64,000 bases of DNA from Microbacterium memoriense (GTDB lineage Bacteria > Actinomycetota > Actinomycetes > Actinomycetales > Microbacteriaceae), in NCBI RefSeq assembly GCF_025398275.1, contig NZ_JAODOR010000002.1, forward strand, positions 79,534-143,533, in the 5' to 3' direction. This document shows, piece by piece, positions 50,109-58,337 of this stretch. The position numbers were made by a program, and so were the translations under genes. The notes beneath the pieces are model-generated. The model saw only the letters and a list, made by a program, of their open reading frames with translations, was not told where the DNA came from and did not search any database. Each line of letters begins with the position of its first letter. Within the stretch, counting starts at the first letter, position 1.

Positions 50109-52850
50109 CTACCACCCCACCCCATGTCCCACGCTCGGCGCCCTAACCGCGGGCCCGGTGGCCACGCTCTTTTCTCGATCCCGCGCTGCCCGCCGCATCT
50201 CCGCCTGAGCGGCGCGCACGGCATCCTGCATCGTCAACTCGGGGATGCCGCGCTGCATCGAATCGGCGAGACATTCGCGAGCCGCGGCATCAGTCCGCGC
50301 GACGACGATCGCGGAGTTGTGCACTCGCCCGCGGGTGAGCCCGACGTAGAGCCCTGCAGCATCCACATCGGGCCCGACCACCGACGCGTCGGCGGTGTCG
50401 CCCTGCACGCCGTGCACCGTCGACGCGTAGGAGAGCTGCACGTGCTCCCGCGCATAGTCGGCCGACACGCGTCGCAGCTCGCCGCTGTCGCCCACCGACA
50501 CGAGGTCCACGAACTCGACGCGGATGCCGCGTACGATCCACTGCGCACGATTCTCGACGCCGGTGAACTTATCGTTGCGGCGGGTCTGCACGGTGTCGCC
50601 GACAAGGAGGCGCTGATCCCCCATCCCCCACGCGGCCACACAAGGATCCAGCTCGCCCTCGTCGACGCGACGCTGCTGGATCGCGTCGTTGATGGCATCG
50701 GCCTCAGCGTTGGTGCCGGACACCAACGTGACCCGCTTGCCGCGCGCGTGCCATTCGAAGTAGGCGTCGACCATCCGCTCACGGGCCGCATCATGATGGT
50801 CGACCCGCACGATATGGCCGCGCTCGGCGAGCTCGCCCGCGACCACCAGCGCACCGTCGCGATCGCTCGCTTCGCGGAGCCGGAGCGTGAGTGCCGCGTA
50901 CTCCGGATCGCGGAACCGATGCACCGTGTCGAGCTCCACGGCCGCGTTCGCGTACCGGATCGCCGAGCCCATCGCGCCCGCGTGCCCGACCGGAAGCGCC
51001 TGGTGCGGGTCACCGACGAACGCGATTCCCACGCGCTGCTCGAGCGCGAGCTCGACGAGAACGTTTGCCGTCTGCAGTTCGACCATGCCCGCCTCGTCGA
51101 CCACGATCCGATCGCGAGCGCGCAGCGCGTACTGCGTCGGTCCGGCGTAAACAGCGCCCGTGGCGGGATCAACCTCGCCCACCCGCAGCCGCGTCCACAC
51201 CAACGCGCCGGCCTGGTCGGCGCCCCACCGATAGCCGTGGTCATCGAGCAGAGCATGAATGCTGGATGCCGCAGCCCCGATCTCGCGGGAGGCCACCGAC
51301 GCGGCTTTCCGTGTCGGAGCGACAACGACCATCCGCCGCTTCTGCGACCGGAGAGCTGCGAATGCCGTGCGAAGCATCGTCGTCTTGCCGGTGCCGGCGG
51401 GGCCGGTGACCGTCACGAGGCCATCGGTCCCGGCGATCGCGCACGCAGCGACGCTCTGTGACGCGTCGAGTACCGAGATGTCTTCGCTTTCTGACAACCG
51501 CCGCAGCTCGGCTGGCAAGAGTGAGCGCCCCGTCTGGGCGAGGGCATCGAGGCGTCCGGCGAGGCGGATTTTCGCGCGCACGGTCTCGGTCGCCATGAAG
51601 GCTTTCACGTGCGCCGGCGGCTCCTCCCCGACGAGCCGGTAGACCGTCTGTGTCGCGCGGGTCGAGATCTGCGCGATCACCCCGTCGAGTTCTTCACGCG
51701 GCGCGACGATGCCGGTGCGTGAGAGAGCACGTGTCGCGCCGGCGCGAAGGTCAAAAGTGCTGAAGCGCCCGCCGCATGACGTGGAGCGGTCGTCCGCGTC
51801 GACGATCGCTGCGGCGGCGAGCAGGTCCAGATCGAGCGCGTGCAGCTCGGTCGGAGCGATCGTGATTGGTGCCCGTGCGGCGAGCAAGTGAGGATCGATC
51901 GACGCGATCTCGTCGCGGATGCGCAACTGCCACGACACCTCGTCGAGGTCGGCTGGCTTGTTCGGTCGCGCGACCGCCCACGCGCGCCGGTCAATCTGCT
52001 GCAGCACCTCGGCGCTCGGCGCCGAACCGCCGTGCGCCGCCGCCCACTCCGCGATCAAACGTGCGCGGTTCGCCTCGATCTGTGATGAGCGGCGCGAGAG
52101 CGGTCGGACGGCGCCGGCAAGTTCGGCGATCTCCCCCGCGTCGTCGAGCGTGTACCCGTGGCGAGCGAGCGCGGCGATCCACGCGGGATCGGTGCGGGCG
52201 GCGAGCTCACCTTCGGCGTTGACGACGGTGTGCAGTTTCATCGCGACACGCGAATCGAGGTTCGACCACTTGCCGTCCGCGCCGAGCACCTTGATGTTCA
52301 GCCACAGGTGACGGTGGATGTGTGGGTCGAGCGCGCGCGATCGGCGATGATGCAGCTCGACCACCTCGATGCGCGTGATCGCTTCACGGATGAGTCCGCC
52401 ATGCCCGCGCCGTGCGTTGAGCTCGGTCTGCCAAGTGAGGAGGATGCGTTCGCGCAGCCGGTCTTGCAGTCCCTCGAACTCATCCGCGAGCTCCGGATGC
52501 AGCAGCGCCGCGAGACTGAACGACTTCGGGTGGTTGAGCGTCCCGTCAAGCAGCAGGTCAGCGTCTGGGCTCAGTCGCTGGTGGCCGCGCTCCTCCCCCG
52601 TGATCGGGTCGTATCCGGAGAGCCAGACGCGAAGGCCGCCGGCATTCAGTTGGTCGGTCGTGATGACGCCGTTGTCGACGATGAACCGAGAGACGGTCGA
52701 GTCGGATGCCGCACTGTAGGTCTCGAGCGCTTCGGCGCCCGTCGTGGAGGACAGATGGGCGTCGCACGTGCCCTCGAGCGCGTACGCGATGGCGTTCCGA
52801 GAACCACGGGATCCGACTCCCCGCTTCCATCGCTCCAGCCCTCCGCGCAT
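50109..52850 (-). CDS. MobF-type relaxase with helicase domain (TrwC/TraA-like)
   Basis: A 913-aa protein. The N-terminal ~250 residues form a HUH relaxase: the three-His metal site is in ALDPHIHRHLWLNIK. The second half is a superfamily I helicase: Walker A VTGPAGTGKTTML, Walker B IVVDEAGMVE, GDPHQALPVGH, and the late motif YASTVHGVQGDTAD followed by YVGLTRGR. The N-terminal Tyr nucleophiles cannot be assigned with certainty. Such proteins nick oriT and unwind DNA for transfer. No coupling protein, type IV secretion or integrase gene is in the window, so it belongs to a mobilisable element or is a remnant. Confidence 0.88.
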   Translation of the reverse strand: MRGGLERWKRGVGSRGSRNAIAYALEGTCDAHLSSTTGAEALETYSAASDSTVSRFIVDNGVITTDQLNAGGLRVWLSGYDPITGEERGHQRLSPDADLLLDGTLNHPKSFSLAALLHPELADEFEGLQDRLRERILLTWQTELNARRGHGGLIREAITRIEVVELHHRRSRALDPHIHRHLWLNIKVLGADGKWSNLDSRVAMKLHTVVNAEGELAARTDPAWIAALARHGYTLDDAGEIAELAGAVRPLSRRSSQIEANRARLIAEWAAAHGGSAPSAEVLQQIDRRAWAVARPNKPADLDEVSWQLRIRDEIASIDPHLLAARAPITIAPTELHALDLDLLAAAAIVDADDRSTSCGGRFSTFDLRAGATRALSRTGIVAPREELDGVIAQISTRATQTVYRLVGEEPPAHVKAFMATETVRAKIRLAGRLDALAQTGRSLLPAELRRLSESEDISVLDASQSVAACAIAGTDGLVTVTGPAGTGKTTMLRTAFAALRSQKRRMVVVAPTRKAASVASREIGAAASSIHALLDDHGYRWGADQAGALVWTRLRVGEVDPATGAVYAGPTQYALRARDRIVVDEAGMVELQTANVLVELALEQRVGIAFVGDPHQALPVGHAGAMGSAIRYANAAVELDTVHRFRDPEYAALTLRLREASDRDGALVVAGELAERGHIVRVDHHDAARERMVDAYFEWHARGKRVTLVSGTNAEADAINDAIQQRRVDEGELDPCVAAWGMGDQRLLVGDTVQTRRNDKFTGVENRAQWIVRGIRVEFVDLVSVGDSGELRRVSADYAREHVQLSYASTVHGVQGDTADASVVGPDVDAAGLYVGLTRGRVHNSAIVVARTDAAARECLADSMQRGIPELTMQDAVRAAQAEMRRAARDREKSVATGPAVRAPSVGHGVGW

Positions 52851-52956
52851 GCCGCCAGGGTAGGCTGGTTTTTTGCCGTTATCCAGGTATTTTTACGCGT
52901 TGTGGGTAGCTGTAGCGAGGTGGCGCTAAACGGCGCCGCCCACCTCGGGTGCCTGC

Positions 52957-52981
52957 GTGCATCGTGCATCGTGCATCGTGC
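52957..52981. repeat. 7-bp tandem repeat GTGCATC, 3.6 copies
   Basis: Perfect head-to-tail copies of GTGCATC from 52957 to 52981, in the 320-bp gene-free gap upstream of the relaxase. I see no other gene evidence in 52,851-53,171. Confidence 0.75.
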
Positions 52982-53036
52982 CTTTATCTCGCTCGCTTGG
53001 CTCTGATCGTTGGGATCGCTTCGTTGGCCTTGCGCT

Positions 53037-53077
53037 TTGGATCGCTTGGATCGCTTGGATCGCTTGGATCGCTTGGA
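53037..53077. repeat. 9-bp tandem repeat TTGGATCGC, 4.5 copies
   Basis: Four exact copies of TTGGATCGC and a partial fifth between 53037 and 53077; degenerate copies (CGCTTGGCTC, TCGTTGGGATCGC) extend leftward to about 52,990. Non-coding as far as I can tell. Confidence 0.8.
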
Positions 53078-53171
53078 ATGGTCGACCTTCTCGTTCTGGA
53101 TGATCGCAGTTCGTGCGCGCCGAAGAGTGTAGGCCTGACGCGGTACCGTTCTGCAAGGAGAGTCAGCCGCA

Positions 53172-54584
53172 ATGGGTGCGGGTAATACCGGCAGTGGGAG
53201 AAATATGGGCGCCGACATCGAGCTGGTTTCCGACGGAGACGGGATTGCGGTGATCGGCGACCCGAACGACGTCGAGCGCTTTTTCCTCCATTCCGGGCTC
53301 GACAGAGCTCCGTCAAAAGGTCTCGACCTACACAAGATGTGGTCCGCCTCGGGTACGGCAGGAGCGGCCGTTCAAATCGGTGCCGACATTGCATCCAACT
53401 CCGGACGATGGGTCAAGCTCACTACTGAATCCGCGGAGGCCGTTCGAAAGTACGGGCTGATGGCGACATCCACGCCGGGCGTCAGTCATGCCATGGTGGG
53501 CCAGCGAGGCGACATCAAGCAATGGCTCCAGATCGCGCAAGCGCCCTCGATGCTCTTGAGCGGCCCTTTCGCGCTAACTGCACTATCGACGATGATGCAG
53601 CAGCGAGCGATGCAGGAGCAGATGGACGAGATCGTCGAGTATCTAGAGATCATCAACGAAAAGGTCGACGACATCCTGCGGGGCCAGAAAGATGCCGTAC
53701 TCGCGGACATGATCGGTGTAGACCTCATCGTCGAGGACGCCCTCACCGTACGCCACGAGGTTGGGCGGGTCTCCGAAGTGACCTGGTCAAAGGTGCAGGC
53801 GACATCCCAAACCCTCGCCCGCACTCAGGCTTATGCGCTCCGAGAGCTCGATGCGATCGCCGAGAAGCTTCAAAGGAAGGCGGGACTCGGTGATATCGCC
53901 CGCGCCACGAATGACGCGGGGCCGAGGGTTCTCGAGTGGCTCGCAGTCCTGGCTCGCACATTCCAACTCCAAGACGGAGTTTCGGTCCTCGAACTAGACA
54001 GGGTCCTCGACTCCTCGCCCAGTGAACTGGACGCGCACCGCCTCGGGCTTGTCAAGGCCCGGCAGAGCCGCCTAGCGCGGATCGGAAGCAGTACCGCGGC
54101 ACTGATCGCGCAGATGGAAGACACGGTACAGAAGGCGAACTCGGAGGTACTCTTCAACCCCTTCGATTCGCCGTCCGCCGTCAGGTCGAGTAATCAGATC
54201 GCCGTTGAAGTTCACGAATTGCGCCAAAGGCTCGGGATCGAAGCAAGCCACGATCTCGGTCAAGCCAAGCGCTGGGGCGAGGCGGCTGGTGAGGCACTGG
54301 AGAGGGTTCGATCGGGTGTAGTCGCCGGCGCCGTGGGTGCGAAGCGTCTCGGCGATCAGACACTAGATCGCGCGACCCAAGCCTTTCGCCCTGTCGACCT
54401 CGACGGTGACGGCATCGCCGACCAACCGCGCGCCGCAGCAGCGGCCGAGCAGGCTCGAGCAGCAATGAGAGATGCGGCCGCCGGAGCCGCGGGGGCGGTT
54501 AGCAACATGTTCCAGCGAAAGCGGGCGAACGCTCCGCAGGCAAACGAACCGGAAAGCACCGATCCGGACCGTGCTGACTCTTGA
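53172..54584 (+). CDS. Unknown 470-aa mostly helical protein
   Basis: No recognised family. After a short beta-rich start (DIELVSDGDGIAVIGDPNDV), the protein is largely helical, with a hydrophobic stretch at PSMLLSGPFALTALSTMMQQ (~residues 125-145) followed by a coiled-coil-like EQMDEIVEYLEIINEKVDDI. Its C-terminal ~90 residues are Ala-rich with an isolated DLDGDGIADQ, which resembles an EF-hand or dockerin loop. ATG 53172 has AAGGAGAG upstream; ATG 53205 with GGGAG is an alternative. It may be co-transcribed with the following membrane protein (106-bp gap). Confidence 0.6.
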   Translation: MGAGNTGSGRNMGADIELVSDGDGIAVIGDPNDVERFFLHSGLDRAPSKGLDLHKMWSASGTAGAAVQIGADIASNSGRWVKLTTESAEAVRKYGLMATSTPGVSHAMVGQRGDIKQWLQIAQAPSMLLSGPFALTALSTMMQQRAMQEQMDEIVEYLEIINEKVDDILRGQKDAVLADMIGVDLIVEDALTVRHEVGRVSEVTWSKVQATSQTLARTQAYALRELDAIAEKLQRKAGLGDIARATNDAGPRVLEWLAVLARTFQLQDGVSVLELDRVLDSSPSELDAHRLGLVKARQSRLARIGSSTAALIAQMEDTVQKANSEVLFNPFDSPSAVRSSNQIAVEVHELRQRLGIEASHDLGQAKRWGEAAGEALERVRSGVVAGAVGAKRLGDQTLDRATQAFRPVDLDGDGIADQPRAAAAAEQARAAMRDAAAGAAGAVSNMFQRKRANAPQANEPESTDPDRADS

Positions 54585-54690
54585 TCGATCAGCCGCGCGA
54601 CACGTTATCCAGTTCTGCGCGGCTTCGCGCGCGAATACGACAGTGTCCGGAAAGCTGATCTTGTCCTGACCGCCGAGAGACGAGAGTCCG

Positions 54691-55314
54691 ATGAAGTTCT
54701 TCCGCGCGAAAGTGCGACTGTGGCCGCTTGTCGTCGTGCCCCTCCTGCTGGTGGCGGCAGTCGTTGGGGTGGGGTTCAGCGGCGCGCTGAGGCCTTTCAC
54801 CTTCGCTGGGTTGTTCGGAGGCATCAGCACGCAGAGCTCCGAAGTCGTCAAGTATGTGCTTCCCAAGCAGGAAGTCGCACTGGCGAGCCTCCGCGTTGAA
54901 GGACTCGAACGAGCCGACTCTGATGGAAATCTGATGGGCATCCGGATACCCGCCGGAGATCGCACGAAACTCATTCAATACAGTTTCGACGCCAAGATCG
55001 GTATCGACGGCTCCGCGGTGACCATCAGCGAGGACGGAGACCACGCGTACACGCTGACAATCCCTGCCTTCATCTTCATCGGGCACAGCAATGAACGCTT
55101 CGAAGATCCGATCGAGAGCAACGGCATTCTGAGTTGGTTGAGCGCCGAAATCGAAGACACCGATATGGTCAACACCATCCTCAGTGAGGACAAGAAGGCT
55201 AAGTACGTCGCAAACAGCCTGCAGGTACTGAAGGACCAGACGGAAGCGTTCTACGGTTCGATCATCCGGAGCGTTGACAACGAAGCCGACCTGAGTTTCA
55301 AGTTCTCGGATTAA
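54691..55314 (+). CDS. Exported or membrane-anchored protein (DUF4230-like)
   Basis: A 207-aa protein with an N-terminal membrane helix (LWPLVVVPLLLVAAVVGVGF) and an external alpha/beta domain: STQSSEVVKYVLPKQEVALA, then FDAKIGIDGSAVTISEDGDH and a charged C-terminal helix. The layout recalls DUF4230 proteins, but I am not certain. Function unknown. Followed by a strong terminator. Confidence 0.55.
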   Translation: MKFFRAKVRLWPLVVVPLLLVAAVVGVGFSGALRPFTFAGLFGGISTQSSEVVKYVLPKQEVALASLRVEGLERADSDGNLMGIRIPAGDRTKLIQYSFDAKIGIDGSAVTISEDGDHAYTLTIPAFIFIGHSNERFEDPIESNGILSWLSAEIEDTDMVNTILSEDKKAKYVANSLQVLKDQTEAFYGSIIRSVDNEADLSFKFSD

Positions 55315-55328
55315 GCGCGGCGAACCCC

Positions 55329-55356
55329 GCGTGCCAGTTTCGGTAGCCTGGCACGC
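55329..55356. terminator. Convergent terminator hairpin
   Basis: GCGTGCCAG (55329-55337) pairs perfectly with CTGGCACGC (55348-55356) around a 10-nt loop, between convergent genes ending at 55314 and 55406. Confidence 0.65.
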
Positions 55357-55405
55357 TCTCCGGAACCTAAGTCAGGTCCGACGAGCGTCAGGGCCAACGT
55401 GAGCC

Positions 55406-56044
55406 TCACGCGCGTTCAAATAGTTCCGCCGGTCGCCCACGCCCCTCGACGAGCATCTCCCCTGTGGCACGGAGTCGCGGCGCCATCGCCCGACGGAAAG
55501 TGTCCGGGAGTAGCCGCTCCCCTGACACCGCCTCATGCATGAGGCGGAGCTGCCGCATTGTGAACGGCGCCTCGAGAAGTGCAGCGGGATCGGGCGTACC
55601 GCGGTAGTCGGTGCGGAGGGCATCGACAGCGAAGGCGACGATCTCGCCGTGGTCGTACTTCAGGTCGGGAAGATCATCTACTCGCGCGAGCTGGTGGCCT
55701 TTCGAGATCGGCACGCGGTCTGCCCGAACGACATCGACGTGCGCGACCGAAAGCACCCATCCCCGATCGTCACGCCCAGGCCGGTCGAAGACGTGCAGCT
55801 GGCGCGGTCGAAGTCCCTCAACACCGGCCTTCACCCGCAGCGAACGCAACACGGCACCCCGTAGCGTTTCCCCCTCGTGCAGAAACGACCCCGGGAGACG
55901 CCACTCGTCGTCTGAACGGCCAGCTCGGACGAGGAGCACCGCGAGCGCGCCGTCGACGACCGTGAGGACCGCCGTGTCGACGGCGACAGAGGGTCGCGGG
56001 TAGTCATCCAATCGCCTGCCTGAGCTGTCGCGGTATCCGGTCAC
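55406..56044 (-). CDS. NrtR-like regulator with degenerate Nudix domain and winged helix
   Basis: A 212-aa protein: residues ~18-140 are a Nudix fold and residues ~150-212 a winged helix (FTMRQLRLMHEAVSGERLLP). The Nudix box reads GSFLHEGETLRGAVLRSLRV, so the catalytic Glu residues of the standard R-E-x-x-E-E part are lost. This is the NrtR arrangement: a non-catalytic Nudix domain that senses ADP-ribose or a related NAD+ product and releases DNA. The divergent genes include an ADP-ribosylglycohydrolase, which fits. A palindrome at 56055-56072 in the shared promoter is the likely operator. Confidence 0.85.
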   Translation of the reverse strand: MTGYRDSSGRRLDDYPRPSVAVDTAVLTVVDGALAVLLVRAGRSDDEWRLPGSFLHEGETLRGAVLRSLRVKAGVEGLRPRQLHVFDRPGRDDRGWVLSVAHVDVVRADRVPISKGHQLARVDDLPDLKYDHGEIVAFAVDALRTDYRGTPDPAALLEAPFTMRQLRLMHEAVSGERLLPDTFRRAMAPRLRATGEMLVEGRGRPAELFERA

Positions 56045-56054
56045 GCGTTCAATT

Positions 56055-56072
56055 TAGCGCACTCTTGCGCAA
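56055..56072. promoter_or_regulatory. Likely NrtR-type operator overlapping a -35 box
   Basis: GCGCA-CTCT-TGCGC (56057-56070) is an inverted repeat. TTGCGC (56065-56070) can serve as a -35 box for a CATACT -10 box at 56089-56094 (18-bp spacer), so a bound regulator would block it. A wider pair, TTTAGCGC (56053-56060) and GCGCTAAA (56112-56119), brackets the promoter. Confidence 0.5.
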
Positions 56073-56134
56073 TGTCGGAGGTCCACTGCATACTGCCTTT
56101 AGATCACATTCGCGCTAAAAGAAACGAGTTCATC

Positions 56135-56368
56135 ATGAGTGAAGGAATCAAGGGAACGATCCCCTGCGCGCTGTTCGGCGGTCCGCTCGACGGCCAGCTG
56201 TACGGCGACCTGCCAGACATCGGCGCCCCCTTCACCGGCGCGACGGTGTCGATCCCCCTCGAGACGGTTTCCGCGCACGCCTTCTACACGTGCCACGGCG
56301 ATGCCCCCGTTGACGGCTTTTGGCAGTTCTTCTACGAGCGCACCGAATTTCCGGCAACCGCCAGCTGA
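56135..56368 (+). CDS. Small protein with FGGPLDGQ motif, 77 aa
   Basis: A soluble protein: IPCALFGGPLDGQLYGDLPD then FTGATVSIPLETVSAHAFYT and a C-terminal FWQFFYERTEF. The GGP-DGQ opening is common to a scattered set of small actinobacterial and phage proteins of unknown function. It is the first gene of the operon divergent from the NrtR-like regulator, followed 44 bp later by the HD gene. An in-frame ATG 63 bases upstream overlaps the promoter and is less likely. Confidence 0.55.
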   Translation: MSEGIKGTIPCALFGGPLDGQLYGDLPDIGAPFTGATVSIPLETVSAHAFYTCHGDAPVDGFWQFFYERTEFPATAS

Positions 56369-56412
56369 TCGATCTGCCGATCCCCCACCCACCGTTGCCC
56401 ACCGGCACGAGC

Positions 56413-56892
56413 GTGTCGGCCAAGAAGAACGAGTGGGATGCCAGCATCCAAGTTGCGCTCGCACGCACGGTCGCCGTGATCGCCCATCGCGGCCAGACCG
56501 ACAAAGCCGGCGCACCGTATGTCGCGCACGCCGCCCGGGTCGCCGCGCGGTTCGACCCCACGACCCGGCCGCTCGAGCACTGCGCCGGGTGGCTCCACGA
56601 CGTCGTCGAGGACTCGCCCATGACCATCGACGACCTATGGGCAGCGGGCATTCACCCGAAGGTTCTCGCACTCGTCGCGCTCCTGACGAGGCGTGCAGAG
56701 ATCTCAACCGACGAGTATTACGCGCGGATCGCGGGCGACCCGCGAGCGCGCGTAGTGAAAGCCGCGGACATCCGCGACAACCTCGATCCCACTCGATTGC
56801 AGAAGCTCCATCCGGGCGTCCGAGCCCGACTACGGAACAAGTACGCCCGTGCCAGCGAGGCACTGGGACTGACGATGACAGGAGCGAAGTGA
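56413..56892 (+). CDS. HD-domain hydrolase resembling the RelA/SpoT ppGpp hydrolase
   Basis: A 159-aa stand-alone HD protein. AHRGQTDKAGAPYVAHAARV (His39), GWLHDVVEDSP (His62-Asp63, Glu-Asp after) and VVKAADIRDNL (Asp119) reproduce the metal site and the E-D pair of the RelA/SpoT hydrolase, as in small alarmone hydrolases (SAH/MESH1). It has no synthetase domain. It may cleave (p)ppGpp or a related pyrophosphate nucleotide. Its TGA overlaps the GTG of the ADP-ribosylglycohydrolase (GTGA), linking the two functions. GTG 56413 is a best guess for the start. Confidence 0.75.
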   Translation: MSAKKNEWDASIQVALARTVAVIAHRGQTDKAGAPYVAHAARVAARFDPTTRPLEHCAGWLHDVVEDSPMTIDDLWAAGIHPKVLALVALLTRRAEISTDEYYARIAGDPRARVVKAADIRDNLDPTRLQKLHPGVRARLRNKYARASEALGLTMTGAK

Positions 56893-58337
56893 TACACCTC
56901 ACCGCTCAGCAGCTCGACCGCGCCGTCGGAGCGATCGTCGCTTCAGCCGCAGGAGACGCACTCGGCTCGCAATACGAGCTCGGCCCGGCGCATCCCGACA
57001 CGTTCACCCCGGAATTCGGGGTGGGATGCTTCGGCCACGACCTCGGCGAGTGGACGGACGACACGAGCATGGCCATGCCGATCCTCCAGGTGCTCGCCGC
57101 CGGCCGCACGCTCGAGTCGAGCGACGCGCAAGACGAGATCGTCACGCGCTGGCGCGACTGGGCGCGGACAGCGAAGGATGTCGGCACGCAGACCCGTAGC
57201 GTGCTCGCGCACCTGCAGACCCCGAGCGCCGCGGCGGCGCGGGCGCGCTCCGAGGAGCTGCACCACGCGACCGCACGGAGTGCCGGGAATGGATCGCTCA
57301 TGCGTACGGGCCCGGTCGCCCTGGGCTATCTCGACCGCTCCCCCGCGGAACTCGCCGCTGCTGCGGGCGAGATCGCGCGTCTCACCCACTGGGAAGACGA
57401 CAACGCCGACGCGACCGCGCTGTGGTCTCTCGCGATCCGGCACGCGGTGTTGGCCGGCCGGCTCGACATCCGCGGTGGACTCGAGCTGATCCCCGCCGGG
57501 CGGCGCGAGCGATGGAGCGGGCTGATCGACGAGGCACTTACTCCGGCGGCGCATCCGCGCGACTTCCGTCAGGGCAACGGGTGGGTGGTGCGGGCATTCC
57601 AGGCAGCGCTTTCGGCGATCGCGGGGGCAACCTCGCTACGCGATGCCCTGGAGCGGGCGGTGCGTGGTGGGGGCGACACCGATACGGTCGCCGCGATCGC
57701 GGGTTCGCTCGCGGGTGCACTCCACGGCGCCACCGCGCTTCCACTGTCGTTCACGCGAGTGTTGCACGGCTGGCCGGGGCTCCGCGCCGACGACCTCACC
57801 CGCCTCGCCGTGCTCGCGGCACGCCGCGGCGAACCCGATCGCGAAGGGTGGCCGCTCGCCGAGCGCGCGACCGTGTATCCGCAGAGTGACTTTCTGTTCC
57901 GGCATCCGCATGACGACGGAGTATGGATCGGATCGCTCGCCGCTCTCGATCGTCTGCCTGCCGAGGTGGATGCCGTCGTTTCGCTCTGCCGCATGGGGAC
58001 GGGCCAGGTGCCCGGCGACATCGAGAGCGTGCCGGTGTGGTTGATCGACCAGGAGGGCCGCAATGACAATCTCGACGTCGTGCTGCGCGAAGCAGCGGAT
58101 GCCGTCGCGACCCTGCGCGCCGAGGGCAAGGTCGTGTTCCTGCACTGCGCGGAGGGTCGCAGCCGCACATCCGCAGTCGCCGCGCTGTACGGCGTGCGCC
58201 ATCACGAGATCCCACTGGGGCAGGCGTGGGACGACGTACGCAGCACGCTGCCGGGTTTCGCGCCGCAGCCGTTTCTGCGCGAGGCGGTCGAGCGCGTTGT
58301 CGGAGACGCGGGTCAGCGCCCCCGAGTCGATCCCTGA
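56889..58337 (+). CDS. ADP-ribosylglycohydrolase fused to a dual-specificity-type phosphatase
   Basis: A 482-aa two-domain protein. Residues 1-310 are an ADP-ribosylglycohydrolase (DraG/ARH type): AGDALGSQYE, EWTDDTSMA, AGNGSLMRTGPVAL and GGGDTDTVAAIAGSLAGA supply the di-magnesium site. Residues ~330-475 are a cysteine phosphatase: FLHCAEGRSRTSAV carries the C-x5-R loop (Cys420, Arg426), with Asp387 as a possible general acid. The first domain should remove ADP-ribose from proteins or nucleotides; the second could remove a phosphate from the same substrate. It overlaps the convergent SIR2 gene by 25 bases. Confidence 0.88.
   Translation: MIHLTAQQLDRAVGAIVASAAGDALGSQYELGPAHPDTFTPEFGVGCFGHDLGEWTDDTSMAMPILQVLAAGRTLESSDAQDEIVTRWRDWARTAKDVGTQTRSVLAHLQTPSAAAARARSEELHHATARSAGNGSLMRTGPVALGYLDRSPAELAAAAGEIARLTHWEDDNADATALWSLAIRHAVLAGRLDIRGGLELIPAGRRERWSGLIDEALTPAAHPRDFRQGNGWVVRAFQAALSAIAGATSLRDALERAVRGGGDTDTVAAIAGSLAGALHGATALPLSFTRVLHGWPGLRADDLTRLAVLAARRGEPDREGWPLAERATVYPQSDFLFRHPHDDGVWIGSLAALDRLPAEVDAVVSLCRMGTGQVPGDIESVPVWLIDQEGRNDNLDVVLREAADAVATLRAEGKVVFLHCAEGRSRTSAVAALYGVRHHEIPLGQAWDDVRSTLPGFAPQPFLREAVERVVGDAGQRPRVDP

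Noticed and set aside
52957..53077. CRISPR array
   Set aside because: Units are 7 and 9 bp with no spacers; they are simple tandem repeats.
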